Notes: generated from the sequence alone by a model not told the origin. Shown: positions 20,539 to 29,829, counted from the stretch's first letter. The stretch is 64,000 bases of DNA from Myxococcales bacterium (GCA_016709545.1 JADJMO010000013.1:62001-126000), one strand, 5' to 3'. Numbers and translations are program-made.

Positions 20539-21533
20539 ATGAGTGGCTGGGAGTACACGATCAACACGGGCAACCCCGAGCACGACCGGATGACGGTCGA
20601 CATGTACCGCCAGCAGGTGGCGGCGCAGGGGATGACCCTCCAGGTGACCCCGCTGCCGCAGGGCGGCATCCACGTGCGCGCCGTGCCGGCCGGGCAGGCC
20701 GCGCCAGAGGCCGCGCCCGCCTACGCCCAGCAGGGCGGGTACGGCGGTGGTGGTGGCTACGCGGGCGCCGCGCCCGTCGCCGCGCCGCAGGAGCAGGCCG
20801 CCGCCACTCCGCTCTCCAACGAGCGCGTGAAGTACCTCCGCAAGGTCTACGCCTGGCTCGGCTCGGCCGTCCTCGTGGCGGTCGTCGCGGGCTTCGCGAT
20901 CCTCGAGCTCGCGCCGCAGGAGAAGTTCAAGGCTCCCGCCCTCGGGCTCAAGAAGGGAATCATGATGTCGACCGTCGTCGTCACCATGATCAACAACCCG
21001 GTCATCATGTACGCCGCGTTCGGCGCGCTGGTGCTGGCCACCTTCATCGCGAGCTGGGTCTCCAAGGTCCCGGTGCTCAACGCGATCATGCTATTCCTCG
21101 TCGCGGCCCTGATGGGCGCCGAACTGGCCCCCATGATCCTCATCGCACAGATCAAGGCAGGGGTCGGCGGGACGATCAGCGCGGCCCCCGTCAGAGACGC
21201 CGGCCTCATGACCCTCGGCATCTTCGCCGGCCTCACCGGCTACGTCTTCATCACCCGCAAGGACTTCTCCTACCTCGGCGCGCGTTCCTCTGGATGGCCG
21301 TCGTCCTCGTGCTCATAGGGGGCGTCCTCACGTTCGTCTTCCAGAGCGAGATCTTCACGCTGGCGATCTGCTGCTTCGGCTCCCTCGTCGCCGGCCTGCT
21401 GATCCTCTGGCAGACCAGCTACATCCTCAACCACAGCGACATGGACGACCCGCTCGACGACGCGCTGGTCTTCCTCGTGCAGCTCCGGAACCTGTTCATG
21501 TTCCTGCTGCGCATCTTCATGTCGCGCGACTGA
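20539..21533 (+). CDS. Bax inhibitor-1/YccA family membrane protein, frameshifted near 21282
   Basis: A Bax inhibitor-1 (UPF0005) family integral membrane protein; bacterial members are linked to calcium leak and to FtsH control. ATG 20539 follows CAAGGAGTCC. Residues 1-~95 are a soluble extension ending in a Gly/Ala/Pro-rich stretch (QQGGYGGGGGYAGAAP) that usual YccA proteins lack. Seven hydrophobic segments follow, beginning AWLGSAVLVAVVAGFAILEL. The frame breaks after TRKDFSYLG near 21282 and continues FLWMAVVLVLIGGVLTFVF to the end, which includes the acidic HSDMDDPLDDAL motif near the C-terminal helix. The joined length is ~331 residues. A good terminator follows at 21554. Confidence 0.88.
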
Positions 21534-21553
21534 GCATCGCTCGCGCGGTTCGA

Positions 21554-21587
21554 CGAGGCCTCCGCGAGGGGGCCTCGCTCGCTTTTG
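21554..21587 (+). terminator. Rho-independent terminator of the BI-1 gene
   Basis: CGAGGCCTCC, a GCGA tetraloop and GGGGGCCTCG form a 10-bp stem with one T-G pair (21554-21577), followed by CTCGCTTTT. It begins 20 bp after the BI-1 stop and lies between two convergent genes. Confidence 0.85.
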
Positions 21588-21591
21588 TCGA

Positions 21592-21783
21592 TCAGCGCCG
21601 GGCGAGGCGGCCCACCACCGCGTGCACCTCGTCGATCGACACGTCGAGGTGCTCGCGGACGCGTCCATAGAGCTGCACGATGGGCACCCCCTTGCCCGGT
21701 CGCTCCCGCTCGAGGCGGGCGAGCTCGACGATCACCACCCGCTCGAGGCGAGTGAGTCCGTCGCGCACGTCCGGCGGCTCCAT
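21592..21783 (-). CDS. Small hypothetical protein, winged-helix-like (63 aa)
   Basis: A 63-residue protein from ATG 21783 (MEPPDVRDGLTRLERVVIV). An upstream start at 21870 would add a Cys/Trp-rich stretch that does not look like protein. The sequence predicts three helices and a turn (LERERPGKGVPIVQLYGRV...VSIDEVHAVVGRLARR), reminiscent of a winged-helix DNA-binding unit. I cannot assign a family. It is convergent with the BI-1 gene and separated from it by the terminator. The tRNA promoter lies upstream in the divergent direction. Confidence 0.55.
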   Translation of the reverse strand: MEPPDVRDGLTRLERVVIVELARLERERPGKGVPIVQLYGRVREHLDVSIDEVHAVVGRLARR

Positions 21784-21861
21784 CGTGATCGAGCACACCG
21801 CGCCCCGCGCGCGGCGACAACCCCACGAAAACAGCCATTCCGCGCGGTCGCACAGAACGGC

Positions 21862-21890
21862 TTGACACACTCGTCACCGTCACGTAGACA
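21862..21890 (+). promoter_or_regulatory. Sigma-70 promoter for the tRNA-Arg/tRNA-Lys unit
   Basis: TTGACA (21862-21867), a 17-bp spacer and TAGACA (21885-21890) closely match the vegetative consensus. The expected start point is ~21897, about 100 bp before tRNA-Arg. No coding sequence lies between it and the two tRNA genes. Confidence 0.75.
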
Positions 21891-21998
21891 GTCGCCCCGC
21901 TCGACGCTGTGACCGCGCAATCGGTCAGGGCTTCGGTGGGTCTCTGACGGAGCGTCGTCGTTCGCGGCTCTCCATCTCGGAATCCTCGGTCGAGTCGG

Positions 21999-22072
21999 GC
22001 GCTCGTAGCTCAGCTGGATAGAGCGTCGGACTTCGAATCCGTTGGTCGCCCGTTCGAATCGGGCCGAGCGCG
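21999..22072 (+). tRNA. tRNA-Arg (anticodon TCG)
   Basis: A full cloverleaf: acceptor GCGCTCG/CGAGCGC, D-arm GCTC...GAGC, anticodon loop CTTCGAA with anticodon TCG, variable TGGTC, and T-arm GCCCG-TTCGAAT-CGGGC. The discriminator is G and CCA is not encoded. The terminal pair of the anticodon stem is T-T, the only flaw. It reads CGA/CGG-type arginine codons. Confidence 0.95.
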
Positions 22073-22104
22073 CGGAGAGCAGTCAGCAGTGCAGTGCAGT
22101 CGAT

Positions 22105-22177
22105 GGGCCAGTAGCTCAATTGGTAGAGCAGCGGACTCTTAATCCGTTGGCTCGGGGTTCAAGTCCCCGCTGGCCCA
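22105..22177 (+). tRNA. tRNA-Lys (anticodon CTT)
   Basis: A full cloverleaf: acceptor GGGCCAG/CTGGCCC, anticodon loop CTCTTAA with anticodon CTT, T-loop TTCAAGT, discriminator A and no encoded CCA. It lies 32 bp after tRNA-Arg and is presumably co-transcribed from the 21862 promoter. It reads AAG, the favoured lysine codon in this high-GC DNA. Confidence 0.96.
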
Positions 22178-22276
22178 CAGCTTCAAGCCTCTCGAAAAGC
22201 GGATCGCCACCTTCGAATTTTTCGACGTGCGCGGTCCGTTTTTGTTCGTATAGTGGGTGTAGGTGGAAGTGCCGTG

Positions 22277-22915
22277 ATGTCGTTAGCTACCCCGAAACCT
22301 GCGCGCCCTGTTCCCTCCACGGGTCCTGCTTCGCAGCGGACGCGGATCCGGCCGTCGGCGCTCCGCGTCCTCGAGCAGGCCGAGCGTGAGCGAGAGAGTG
22401 AGCGCGAGAGCGAGCGTCAGCTCGAGCTGCCTCCCGTCGAGGAGCTCGCGGCGATCTTCGAGGACGACGAGGACATGGCGACCATCCGTCGCGATCTCCC
22501 GTTGATGCAGCCGCGCCGGCTCGAGGTCGAGGTCGACGACGCCGACGCCACCCTCAAGCGCCCGGTTCGCACGCAGTTCACCTCCGAGGTCAACGGCGCG
22601 TTCGTCGGCCTCGCGATCCCCACCGTCGACGACGAGCACGCCGTCGAGTGGGACCGCTCCGAGGTCGAGCCCACCGTGCGCCGTCCGCTCTCCGAGATGG
22701 CGGGCGAGCTCGGCGTCGGCCCTGCCTCCGATCCGCAGCCGCTCCTGCTCGTGCGTCGCAGCAACCGTCCGCCGCCCGCTCCGGCGCGTCACGCGCTCGC
22801 GAGGGCCAAGCGCAACGACCGTCGGCGCCTGCTGCAGGGCATCCTCCTGTTCGCGCTGGTGTTCGTCGCCGTCACGCTGCTCACCGCCGTCATCGTGCGG
22901 CTCGTCAGCCACTGA
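22277..22915 (+). CDS. Hypothetical tail-anchored membrane protein
   Basis: A 212-residue protein I do not recognise. The long N-terminal part is charged and likely disordered, with an Arg/Glu/Ser repeat (RERESERESERQLELPP) and an acidic patch, AIFEDDEDMATIRRDL. Near the C-terminus a basic stretch (RAKRNDRRR) is followed by one hydrophobic helix, ILLFALVFVAVTLLTAVIVRL, and four more residues. This gives a tail-anchored topology with the bulk in the cytoplasm. I chose ATG 22277, which has AGGTGGA nine bases upstream, over GTG 22253. A possible -10 (TATAGT, 22249-22254) sits just before the ribosome site. It follows the tRNA pair on the same strand. Confidence 0.7.
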   Translation: MSLATPKPARPVPSTGPASQRTRIRPSALRVLEQAERERESERESERQLELPPVEELAAIFEDDEDMATIRRDLPLMQPRRLEVEVDDADATLKRPVRTQFTSEVNGAFVGLAIPTVDDEHAVEWDRSEVEPTVRRPLSEMAGELGVGPASDPQPLLLVRRSNRPPPAPARHALARAKRNDRRRLLQGILLFALVFVAVTLLTAVIVRLVSH

Positions 22916-22932
22916 CCGACTCGACCGACTCC

Positions 22933-23370
22933 TTACTTCGCCACCACCGTCTGGCACTGCATGCGGCCGGCGGAGGTGCACCTGCAGCTGCGCTGGAGGC
23001 CCACCGAGCACGACCAGCCACCGCTGCACGGCGCGCCCTCGGCGCACGCGACCGTGTCGAGCGGCAGCTCCTCGATCGGGCGCGTGGAGCGCGGATTGCG
23101 CGCGGAGAAGCACGACCAGTGACCGTCGACCGCGCACGTGCACCAGCGGTCGTGGAACACGTCGTCGACGTGGTAGTTGCAGAATCCGGTCTTGAGGGCG
23201 CAGGCCGCGCCCGCCACCGGCTCGTCGAGCGGACACGAGTCGAGCGTGACGCCGGGCGGCAGCACCCGCGACAGCGACTTGTCGGTGGTCGAGGGATCGG
23301 GCGAGCCGAGGTCCTGGGTCTGGGTGCACCCGACCGCGCCGACGACGAAGGCGAGCAGCAGCGCCCTCAT
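22933..23370 (-). CDS. Cys-rich lipoprotein, last gene of the sigma-factor operon
   Basis: A 145-residue lipoprotein: signal peptide and lipobox MRALLLAFVVGAVGCTQTQ, then a Cys-rich domain with the repeated unit GxWxC(S/T)...RC/CxC (HDRWCTCAVDGHWSCFSARN and SGGWSCSVGLQRSCRCTSAG). The start ATG (23370) overlaps the stop of the preceding gene by four bases (ATGA), so translation is coupled. It resembles the upstream lipoprotein in size, lipobox and Cys pattern, suggesting duplication. The location should be the outer membrane or cell surface. Function unknown. The operon context with an ECF sigma factor suggests it is part of a surface-sensing set, by inference. Confidence 0.82.
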   Translation of the reverse strand: MRALLLAFVVGAVGCTQTQDLGSPDPSTTDKSLSRVLPPGVTLDSCPLDEPVAGAACALKTGFCNYHVDDVFHDRWCTCAVDGHWSCFSARNPRSTRPIEELPLDTVACAEGAPCSGGWSCSVGLQRSCRCTSAGRMQCQTVVAK

Positions 23371-23888
23371 TGGCAGACCACCTTGCCGTCGCTCGAGCAC
23401 TCGCACCGGATGACGCACGAGGTGCTGCCGCGACACAGCGCACACTCGTCGCCGACGCAGGTGCGCGCGGCCATGAAGCTCCCGACGCAGCGCGTGCCCC
23501 GACGGTTGGTGTCGAGCGGGCGGACGGCCGCGGCCACGCAGGTCCAGCGCCCCGCGGCAGCGCCCGTGACGTCGAGGAGATCGCCCGCGAACACGCACGC
23601 GCAGATCGCCGAGAGGTTCTCCTTGATCGGGTAGACGCACGGGGCCGAGGCCTGGGAGGGCGAGCAGGTGCTCCACGCCTCTGGCTCCGAGAGGGGACAC
23701 GCCTGTTCCCTCGGCATGACGTTGTCGGGATCGAGCTCGAGGACGTTGCCGGCCTCGGCCCCGGTCTCGGACGCGCCGATGGACCAAGTGCTCCCCGTGT
23801 CGGGCCGCTCGGCGCCCAGATCCTGAGCGACCAGACACCCGGAGGTGGCGGCGACGAGGAACAGGGAGGCGACGAGGCGAGGGGCCAT
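23367..23888 (-). CDS. Cys-rich lipoprotein, fourth gene of the sigma-factor operon
   Basis: A 173-residue lipoprotein with signal peptide and lipobox VASLFLVAATSGCLVAQDLG. A short Asp/Thr/Glu linker follows, and then a domain with twelve or so cysteines in pairs (PLSEPEAWSTCSPSQASAPC, NLSAICACVFAG, GRWTCVAAAV, CVGDECALCRG, SCVIRCECSSDGKVVCQ). The ending CxCSSDGKVVCQ matches the ending CRCTSAGRMQCQ of the next gene, so the two are probably paralogues. Its ATG overlaps the stop of the upstream gene by one base (TGATG), and its stop overlaps the next start by four. Predicted surface protein, function unknown. Confidence 0.82.
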   Translation of the reverse strand: MAPRLVASLFLVAATSGCLVAQDLGAERPDTGSTWSIGASETGAEAGNVLELDPDNVMPREQACPLSEPEAWSTCSPSQASAPCVYPIKENLSAICACVFAGDLLDVTGAAAGRWTCVAAAVRPLDTNRRGTRCVGSFMAARTCVGDECALCRGSTSCVIRCECSSDGKVVCQ

Positions 23889-24607
23889 CAGGGGGGGAGC
23901 GACGCGATCGATGCATTCACCGCGCCAAGGTAGATGCTACCTGGAAACGACTTGCGGAACCTCTCGGCGCGGGCCTTGGCGTCGTCCGCCCGGCCGGCCT
24001 TCACGAGCGCCTGGACCGCCAGCGCCTCGCGCTCCTCCGCGCGCTCCCCGTTCGGATGACGGGCGGCGTGGAGATCGAGCGCCGCGAGGGCGTCGCTGGC
24101 GCTGCCGCGAACGAGCGCCGTACGGGCCATCTCCACGAGCTTGGCCTCGTCCGCGGCCGGGTTCGCGACGCTCGCCGAGACGGAGACACTGGGCTTGGCG
24201 GGCACGACCGGTGGCTTGACCGACGCCGAGGCGCTCGCCGCGACCGGTGCTTCCGGCGGCACGGTGGACCCGGACACTGGCAGCGCAGATGCCGATGGCG
24301 CCAACGTCGGTGGCACATCCTTGCCCACCGGCACGTAGACCGAGGGGCTCGGGGCGACGATCCCCCGCAGCGCGAACCCGACGAGGCCACCGGCGAAGAA
24401 CGTGAGCAGCACGAACCACTTGGCCGAGAGCCAGGCCTTGATCGCCGACCCCTTGGCCGCGCCCATCGTGATCGCCGCGGCGCCGACGCCGAGGCCGACG
24501 CCCAGGCCGACCCGCGCCCGCAGCCGCGCCTGCATGGCCTCGTCGACCGGCGGGCGCGCCCGCTCGGCGTCGAGCAGGGCTTCGATGTCCGGATGCGACT
24601 CGTCCAT
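23888..24607 (-). CDS. Membrane protein with TPR-like periplasmic domain (possible anti-sigma partner)
   Basis: A 239-residue protein. The first ~65 residues are cytoplasmic, with acidic helices (MDESHPDIEALLDAERARP) and two weak glycine-rich hydrophobic stretches. A clear membrane helix follows (KWFVLLTFFAGGLVGFALRG). Outside it lies a Pro/Ala/Ser/Val-rich linker of ~65 residues. The C-terminal ~75 residues form TPR-like helices (ADEAKLVEMARTALVRGSAS, REALAVQALVKAGRADDAKA). It sits three bases downstream of the ECF sigma gene, the usual place for an anti-sigma factor, and the topology fits. It lacks the HxxxCxxC zinc anti-sigma motif, so the role remains inference. Confidence 0.75.
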   Translation of the reverse strand: MDESHPDIEALLDAERARPPVDEAMQARLRARVGLGVGLGVGAAAITMGAAKGSAIKAWLSAKWFVLLTFFAGGLVGFALRGIVAPSPSVYVPVGKDVPPTLAPSASALPVSGSTVPPEAPVAASASASVKPPVVPAKPSVSVSASVANPAADEAKLVEMARTALVRGSASDALAALDLHAARHPNGERAEEREALAVQALVKAGRADDAKARAERFRKSFPGSIYLGAVNASIASLPP

Positions 24608-24610
24608 GAC

Positions 24611-25249
24611 TCAACGACCTCCGCGCAGGCGCCGGGCCTGCGCGTCCGATTGCCCTCGCGCCTGCAGCCGACGGGCGGCCTGCGCGAACTGCTCGCGGGC
24701 GAGCCGCAAGCGAGAGTAGGCGGTGTTCAGCGGGATGCCGAGCGCCGTCGCGACCTCGGGGATGGGGACCCCGTCGATCTCGTGCATGACCATGACCGCG
24801 CGCTTGTCGAGATCGAGCGCGTCGAGCGCCTGGATGACGAGGGCGCGCGCGCGGGCCGCGTCGATGCGCGCCTCGGGGCCCTCGGCCTCGTCGACCTCGT
24901 CGCCGACGGTGTCCTCGATGCGCTCGCGACGGTGCCGCGCGAGCTTGCGGTAGTCGGAGGCGAAGCGATACGCGAAGGCGAAGATCCACGGGCGCAACGG
25001 CCGCGCGGGATCGTACTCGCCGAGCCGGCGGTGGATGGCGACGAAGACCTCGTGGGCCACGTCCTCGAGGTCGCGCTCCTGGACGCCGAGGCGGCGGAGC
25101 GAGGCCACGACGTAGGAGCACTCCCGCTCGAAGAGGACCCGGAACTCGAGGGACGCGGAATCGCTCCGCGAGAGCGTGTCGGGCAGGTCGTTCGCCGAGG
25201 CCACGTGCTCCACACCCGGCTCTTGGGGGGGCGGCGAACGGTCCGTCAC
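24611..25249 (-). CDS. RNA polymerase sigma factor, ECF (sigma-70 family)
   Basis: A 212-residue ECF sigma factor directing RNA polymerase to its own promoter set. Region 2 is at residues ~35-105, with ERDLEDVAHEVFVAIHRRLG and RPWIFAFAYRFASDYRKLAR (core binding and -10 recognition). Region 4 is at ~145-195 (ALDALDLDKRAVMVMHEIDG, then VATALGIPLNTAYSRLRLAR, the -35-reading helix-turn-helix). GTG 25249 overlaps the stop of the upstream gene by four bases (GTGA), so translation is coupled to an envelope protein gene. A membrane protein gene follows three bases later, as expected for sigma/anti-sigma pairs. The signal and regulon are unknown. Confidence 0.93.
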   Translation of the reverse strand: MTDRSPPPQEPGVEHVASANDLPDTLSRSDSASLEFRVLFERECSYVVASLRRLGVQERDLEDVAHEVFVAIHRRLGEYDPARPLRPWIFAFAYRFASDYRKLARHRRERIEDTVGDEVDEAEGPEARIDAARARALVIQALDALDLDKRAVMVMHEIDGVPIPEVATALGIPLNTAYSRLRLAREQFAQAARRLQARGQSDAQARRLRGGR

Positions 25250-26244
25250 GGAAAGAACCACCCGACGAGGCCACCACCGAGGGTGCCGGTGACCGGGGAG
25301 GAGACCCAGACCTCTTCGCCGTGCAGCACGAGGCGGGTGTGGGTGAGCGACGCGAGCACGTCGAGGCCGAGCCGGAGCGCGAGGGCCGACCCGACGAGCG
25401 GCACCTCGACGCCGAGCCGGACGCCGGCGGCGAGGTAGAGGGTGGACATGCGCTGCGGGTCGTCGATCCCGGCCGAGGCGCCGAGGAACGCGCCGAGCTG
25501 GCCGACGGCGCACGCGAGGAACGGGCCCTCGTGCAGGCACGGCACGAGGTTTCCGACGAGCAGGTGGCCGCGGACCTCGCCGCCGAAGCGTGAGCCGAGG
25601 GCGCCCTCGAGGTCGTAGCGGCCCTCGAGCCCGACCGACCACCGCTTCGTGGGACGGACGCCGAGCCCGAGCGCGAAGCCGCCCCCGAGGCCGGCGGGAG
25701 AGCTGCCCGCGGTGACGAAGCTCGCGCCGGTGACGAACACGCGGGTCGGCTCGGTGGGTACCGGCGGCTCGGGCGGCTCTGGCACGTCGACGGTCGCAGT
25801 GGGCGCCGCGGTGGGCGCCGCGCTGGTCGAGGCCGAGGCCGAGGCGGACGCGCTCGGTGGTGGCGGCGGGTTGAGGTAGAGCGGGTCGACCACGATCGCG
25901 ATGGCCTGCGCCACGTCCTCGGCGAGCGGTCCGCACGTGGTCGCCGTCGACTTCAGCTTGCGCGCGCCCGTCACCGCACCCTCGTCGCGGAGCTCGATCT
26001 GCGCGCGCAGCTCGGGGCCGCTCTTGCCGAACGAGACCGCGAGCGTGCGCGTGGCGTCGTCGGTGAACGGGTCGTAGCCGAGCTTGGCGGCGACCGCGGC
26101 GCGCAGGCCCGCGGCGTCGGGGCACGAGGCCGCGGCGGGATCCCGCGTGAAGGCCAGGCGATAGCGCGGCTTGTCCTCGGCCGCCGCGACGAGCGGGACG
26201 ACCAGCGAGAGGGCCAGGAAGAGCCGCGTGGGGATGCGTCGCAC
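25246..26244 (-). CDS. Exported protein with beta-rich C-terminal domain, first gene of the sigma-factor operon
   Basis: A 332-residue exported protein. GTG 26244 gives a compact signal peptide (VRRIPTRLFLALSLVVPLVA, cleaved near AAAED). Residues ~25-125 form a domain resembling the N-terminal region of myxobacterial envelope proteins (YRLAFTRDPAAASCPDAAGL...DPFTDDATRTLAVSF). A Pro/Ala/Ser linker (~125-165) follows. The C-terminal ~160 residues alternate hydrophobic and polar residues in long strands (RVFVTGASFVTAG, FALGLGVRPTKRWSVGLEGR, TLYLAAGVRLGVEVPL) and end GGGLVGWFFP. The terminal aromatic fits an outer-membrane beta-barrel. It starts only 29 bp from the divergent dapE start. Its role may be as a surface sensor or target for the sigma factor. 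Confidence 0.75.
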   Translation of the reverse strand: MRRIPTRLFLALSLVVPLVAAAEDKPRYRLAFTRDPAAASCPDAAGLRAAVAAKLGYDPFTDDATRTLAVSFGKSGPELRAQIELRDEGAVTGARKLKSTATTCGPLAEDVAQAIAIVVDPLYLNPPPPPSASASASASTSAAPTAAPTATVDVPEPPEPPVPTEPTRVFVTGASFVTAGSSPAGLGGGFALGLGVRPTKRWSVGLEGRYDLEGALGSRFGGEVRGHLLVGNLVPCLHEGPFLACAVGQLGAFLGASAGIDDPQRMSTLYLAAGVRLGVEVPLVGSALALRLGLDVLASLTHTRLVLHGEEVWVSSPVTGTLGGGLVGWFFP

Positions 26245-26273
26245 GCGAAACCAAGATACGGAATCGAGCGCCC

Positions 26274-27376
26274 ATGTCCCAGGTCCTTGCATCCGCTTCG
26301 CCGATCGAGCCGCCTCTCGGGGCCGATCCGGTCGCCCTGACGCTGTGGCTCTGTCAGGTCCCCTCGCCCATCGGGGAGGAGCACGCCCTCTGCGAGGCCT
26401 TGCTCGCGCGCAGTGAGGGCTGGGGCGTCGTCGCGCCCACGGTGCGGGTCGCGGAGTCGTTCGCCGTCGCGCTCTCGCGGGGCACCGGCGGTCCGCGGGT
26501 CACGCTCGCCGGTCACCTCGACGTGGTCCGCACCGCGCACGACGGGCCGCCGCGCATCGAGGGCGACAAGCTGTACGGCGCCGGCTCCGCCGACATGAAG
26601 AGCGGCCTCGCGCTGATGATCGCCGCCGCCGAGGACCGCGCGCTGCGTGAGCGCTGCGATCTCACCTTGATCTTCTACTCGCGCGAGGAGGGCCCGTTCG
26701 CCGAGAACGAGCTCGGCCCGTTGCTGGCGCAGCACCCCGAGCTCGCGGCGACCGACCTCGCTGTGTGCCTCGAGCCTTCGTACTCCAAGCTGCAGCTCGG
26801 GTGCGTGGGCTCGCTGCACGCGAAGGTCACCGTGCGGGGTCGCACCGCCCACAGCGCGCGGCCGTGGGAAGGCGAGAACGCGATCCACCGCGCGTGGCCG
26901 CTCCTGCGCGATCTCGACGCGCGCAAGCCCATCGAGGCCACCATCGACGGCATGCTCTACCGCGCGGTGATGAGCGCCACGCTGGCGACCGGCGGGCGCG
27001 GCCGCAACATCGTGCCCGACGCGTTCGAGCTCAACGTCAACCACCGCTTCCTCCCGGGCGTCACCGTGGAGCAGGCCGAGGCGGATCTCCGCGCGCTGGT
27101 CGACGGCCGCGCCGAGATCGAGGTGTTCGATCGCTCGCCGAGCGCGCTGCCGTTCCGCACGCACCCGCTGGTCGGCAAGCTCGTCGAGGCCGGCGTGCCC
27201 ACGGTGGAGCCCAAGCAGGCGTGGACCGACGTCGCGCGGTTCGCGACCCTCGGCGTGCCCGCGGTGAACTGGGGACCGGGCGACCAGGCGCAGGCGCACC
27301 AGCGCAACGAGTTCACCTCGGTGAGCGGCCTCCACCAGGGCCTCGCGATCCTGCAGCGCTTCCTGCGGAGCGTGTG

Positions 27377-27377
<1 letters not shown>
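26274..27377 (+). CDS. dapE: Succinyl-diaminopimelate desuccinylase (M20 family)
   Basis: A 367-residue M20 metallopeptidase-family protein of the actinobacterial-type DapE group, which hydrolyses N-succinyl-LL-diaminopimelate in lysine and peptidoglycan synthesis. Dizinc ligands are visible in LAGHLDVV, YGAGSADMKSGLAL, FYSREEGPFAEN and CLEPSYSK. A His in QAQAHQRNEFTSV completes the site, and the dimerisation domain begins VGSLHAKVTVRGRTAHSA. It lacks a signal peptide. Its TGA overlaps the ruvB ATG by one base (TGATG), so the two genes are co-translated. An acetylornithine deacetylase-type activity is the main alternative. The start at ATG 26274 leaves just 29 bp to the divergent operon. Confidence 0.88.
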
Positions 27378-28441
<1,064 letters not shown>

Positions 28442-28529
28442 CGATTTCCAACACTTGCCAATTTCTTGGCCACAACGTGCGATTCTGTATTGCGCGCACC
28501 TACATTGTGGGGCAGCATCCCTCCCCACG

Positions 28530-29771
28530 ATGCGCACCACGGCCCTCCTCCTCGCCCTCGTCGCCACCGTTGGCTGCTCCGCCGCCGCCACCACCGAGCC
28601 CGGTGATGGGGTGAAGCAGAAGGACCCGACCGAGGACACCGGTCCTGCGCAGCCCGAGGAGGACACCGCGCCGCCGAGCGACGACACCGGCGCGCCTTCG
28701 ACCGACACCGGCACGAAGCCGCCGCCGCCGCCCGTCTGCGCCGAGGCCACCTCGGTGATGACGGCGACCCCCGCCGCGCACGACGTCCTCTTCCTCCTCG
28801 ACCGCTCGGGCAGCATGCACTCGAAGGTCGCGAGCGGCACGACCCGCTGGCTCGCCGCGCAGAAGGCGCTCTCGTCGCTCCTCGACGTCATCGGCTCCAC
28901 CAGCGTGCGCGCCGGGCTCGACATGTTCCCCCGCGGCGACAAGCCGATCACCTGCTGCTGGATCGACCCGGCGACCAACTACACCGACTGCAACTGCGCG
29001 ACGGGCGAGCTGCCCACGCCCGCCGCGCGCTGCGCCGCGACCTCGTACGCCCCGGCCATCGTCCCCGTGGCCACCCTCGGCGACGCGCAGAAGGCCGCCA
29101 TCCGCGGCGGCATCAAGGCGTTCGACGGCGACTTCTACTGGGGCACCCCGATGAAGGCCGGCCTCCAGGGCGCGATCGCCAAGCAGGCCTCGCTCGACCT
29201 CGACGGCGTCCGCTCGGTGGTCCTCATCACCGACGGCGAGCCCACCTCGTGCAACGCCACGGACGACAAGATCGACAGCGTGGTCGCCGTGGCCGACGCG
29301 GGCACCAAGCTGGTCAAGCCGGTCACCACCTACGTGGTCGGCGTGGTCGACGGCTCGCTCGCCGCCAACGCCGCGAACCTCTCCAAGCTGGCGGTCGCCG
29401 GCGGCACCAAGCGCGCCGACGGCTGCGAGAAGACCAACAGCTGCTTCTACGCGGTCGACGCCAAGAGCTTCGAGACCGACATCACCAAGGCGTTCGCCGA
29501 CATCGAGATGAAGGCGTTCTCCTGCACGTTCGACGTGCCGATGCCGAGCGGCGGGATCCCCGACTACGACCTGATGAACGTCACGCTCAAGGGCACGGAC
29601 GGCAAGGTGGTCACCCTCGCGCACGACACGACCAAGACGAACGGCTGGGAGCTGACCGCCGGCAAGACCAAGGTGCAGCTCTACGGCGCGGCGTGCACCG
29701 CGGTGAAGGCCGAGCCGAAGACCGAGGTCCAGGTGGTGGTCGGCTGCAAGACGGTCGAAGCCGCGAAGTGA
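28530..29771 (+). CDS. von Willebrand factor A domain lipoprotein
   Basis: A 413-residue surface lipoprotein. Signal peptide and lipobox are TTALLLALVATVGCSAAA. An Asp/Thr/Pro-rich linker (~residues 20-68) ends in PPPPP. The VWA domain occupies ~85-330, with the MIDAS motif FLLDRSGSMHS near residue 90, the Thr of FYWGTPMKAGL and the Asp of VVLITDGEPTSCN, so metal binding is intact. A C-terminal beta domain (~335-413) follows, with three cysteines. Such proteins usually bind protein or matrix ligands at the surface. The 88-bp upstream gap is AT-richer than its surroundings and probably holds the promoter. ATG 28530 is the only sensible start for the signal peptide. Confidence 0.9.
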   Translation: MRTTALLLALVATVGCSAAATTEPGDGVKQKDPTEDTGPAQPEEDTAPPSDDTGAPSTDTGTKPPPPPVCAEATSVMTATPAAHDVLFLLDRSGSMHSKVASGTTRWLAAQKALSSLLDVIGSTSVRAGLDMFPRGDKPITCCWIDPATNYTDCNCATGELPTPAARCAATSYAPAIVPVATLGDAQKAAIRGGIKAFDGDFYWGTPMKAGLQGAIAKQASLDLDGVRSVVLITDGEPTSCNATDDKIDSVVAVADAGTKLVKPVTTYVVGVVDGSLAANAANLSKLAVAGGTKRADGCEKTNSCFYAVDAKSFETDITKAFADIEMKAFSCTFDVPMPSGGIPDYDLMNVTLKGTDGKVVTLAHDTTKTNGWELTAGKTKVQLYGAACTAVKAEPKTEVQVVVGCKTVEAAK

Positions 29772-29829
29772 ACGGGGCGCGAGCGCGGCGGGGCGAGCCA
29801 CGCTGACGCCGCGGCGCTACGCTTCTTGG

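Noticed and set aside
22178..22260. A terminator after tRNA-Lys (TCGAAAA...TTTTCGA).
   Set aside because: The stem is AT-rich with a ~19-nt loop and the T-run is inside the stem, so it does not fit a rho-independent terminator.
24311..24326. A sequence resembling a sigma-54 promoter (TGGCAC...TTGC).
   Set aside because: The spacing is one base short of consensus and it lies inside a coding region, with no gene start nearby.
28442..28529. A specific promoter for the VWA lipoprotein gene (TTGGCC...TGTATT).
   Set aside because: The spacer is only ~14 bp and both hexamers are weak. The gap is AT-richer, but no site can be fixed with confidence.
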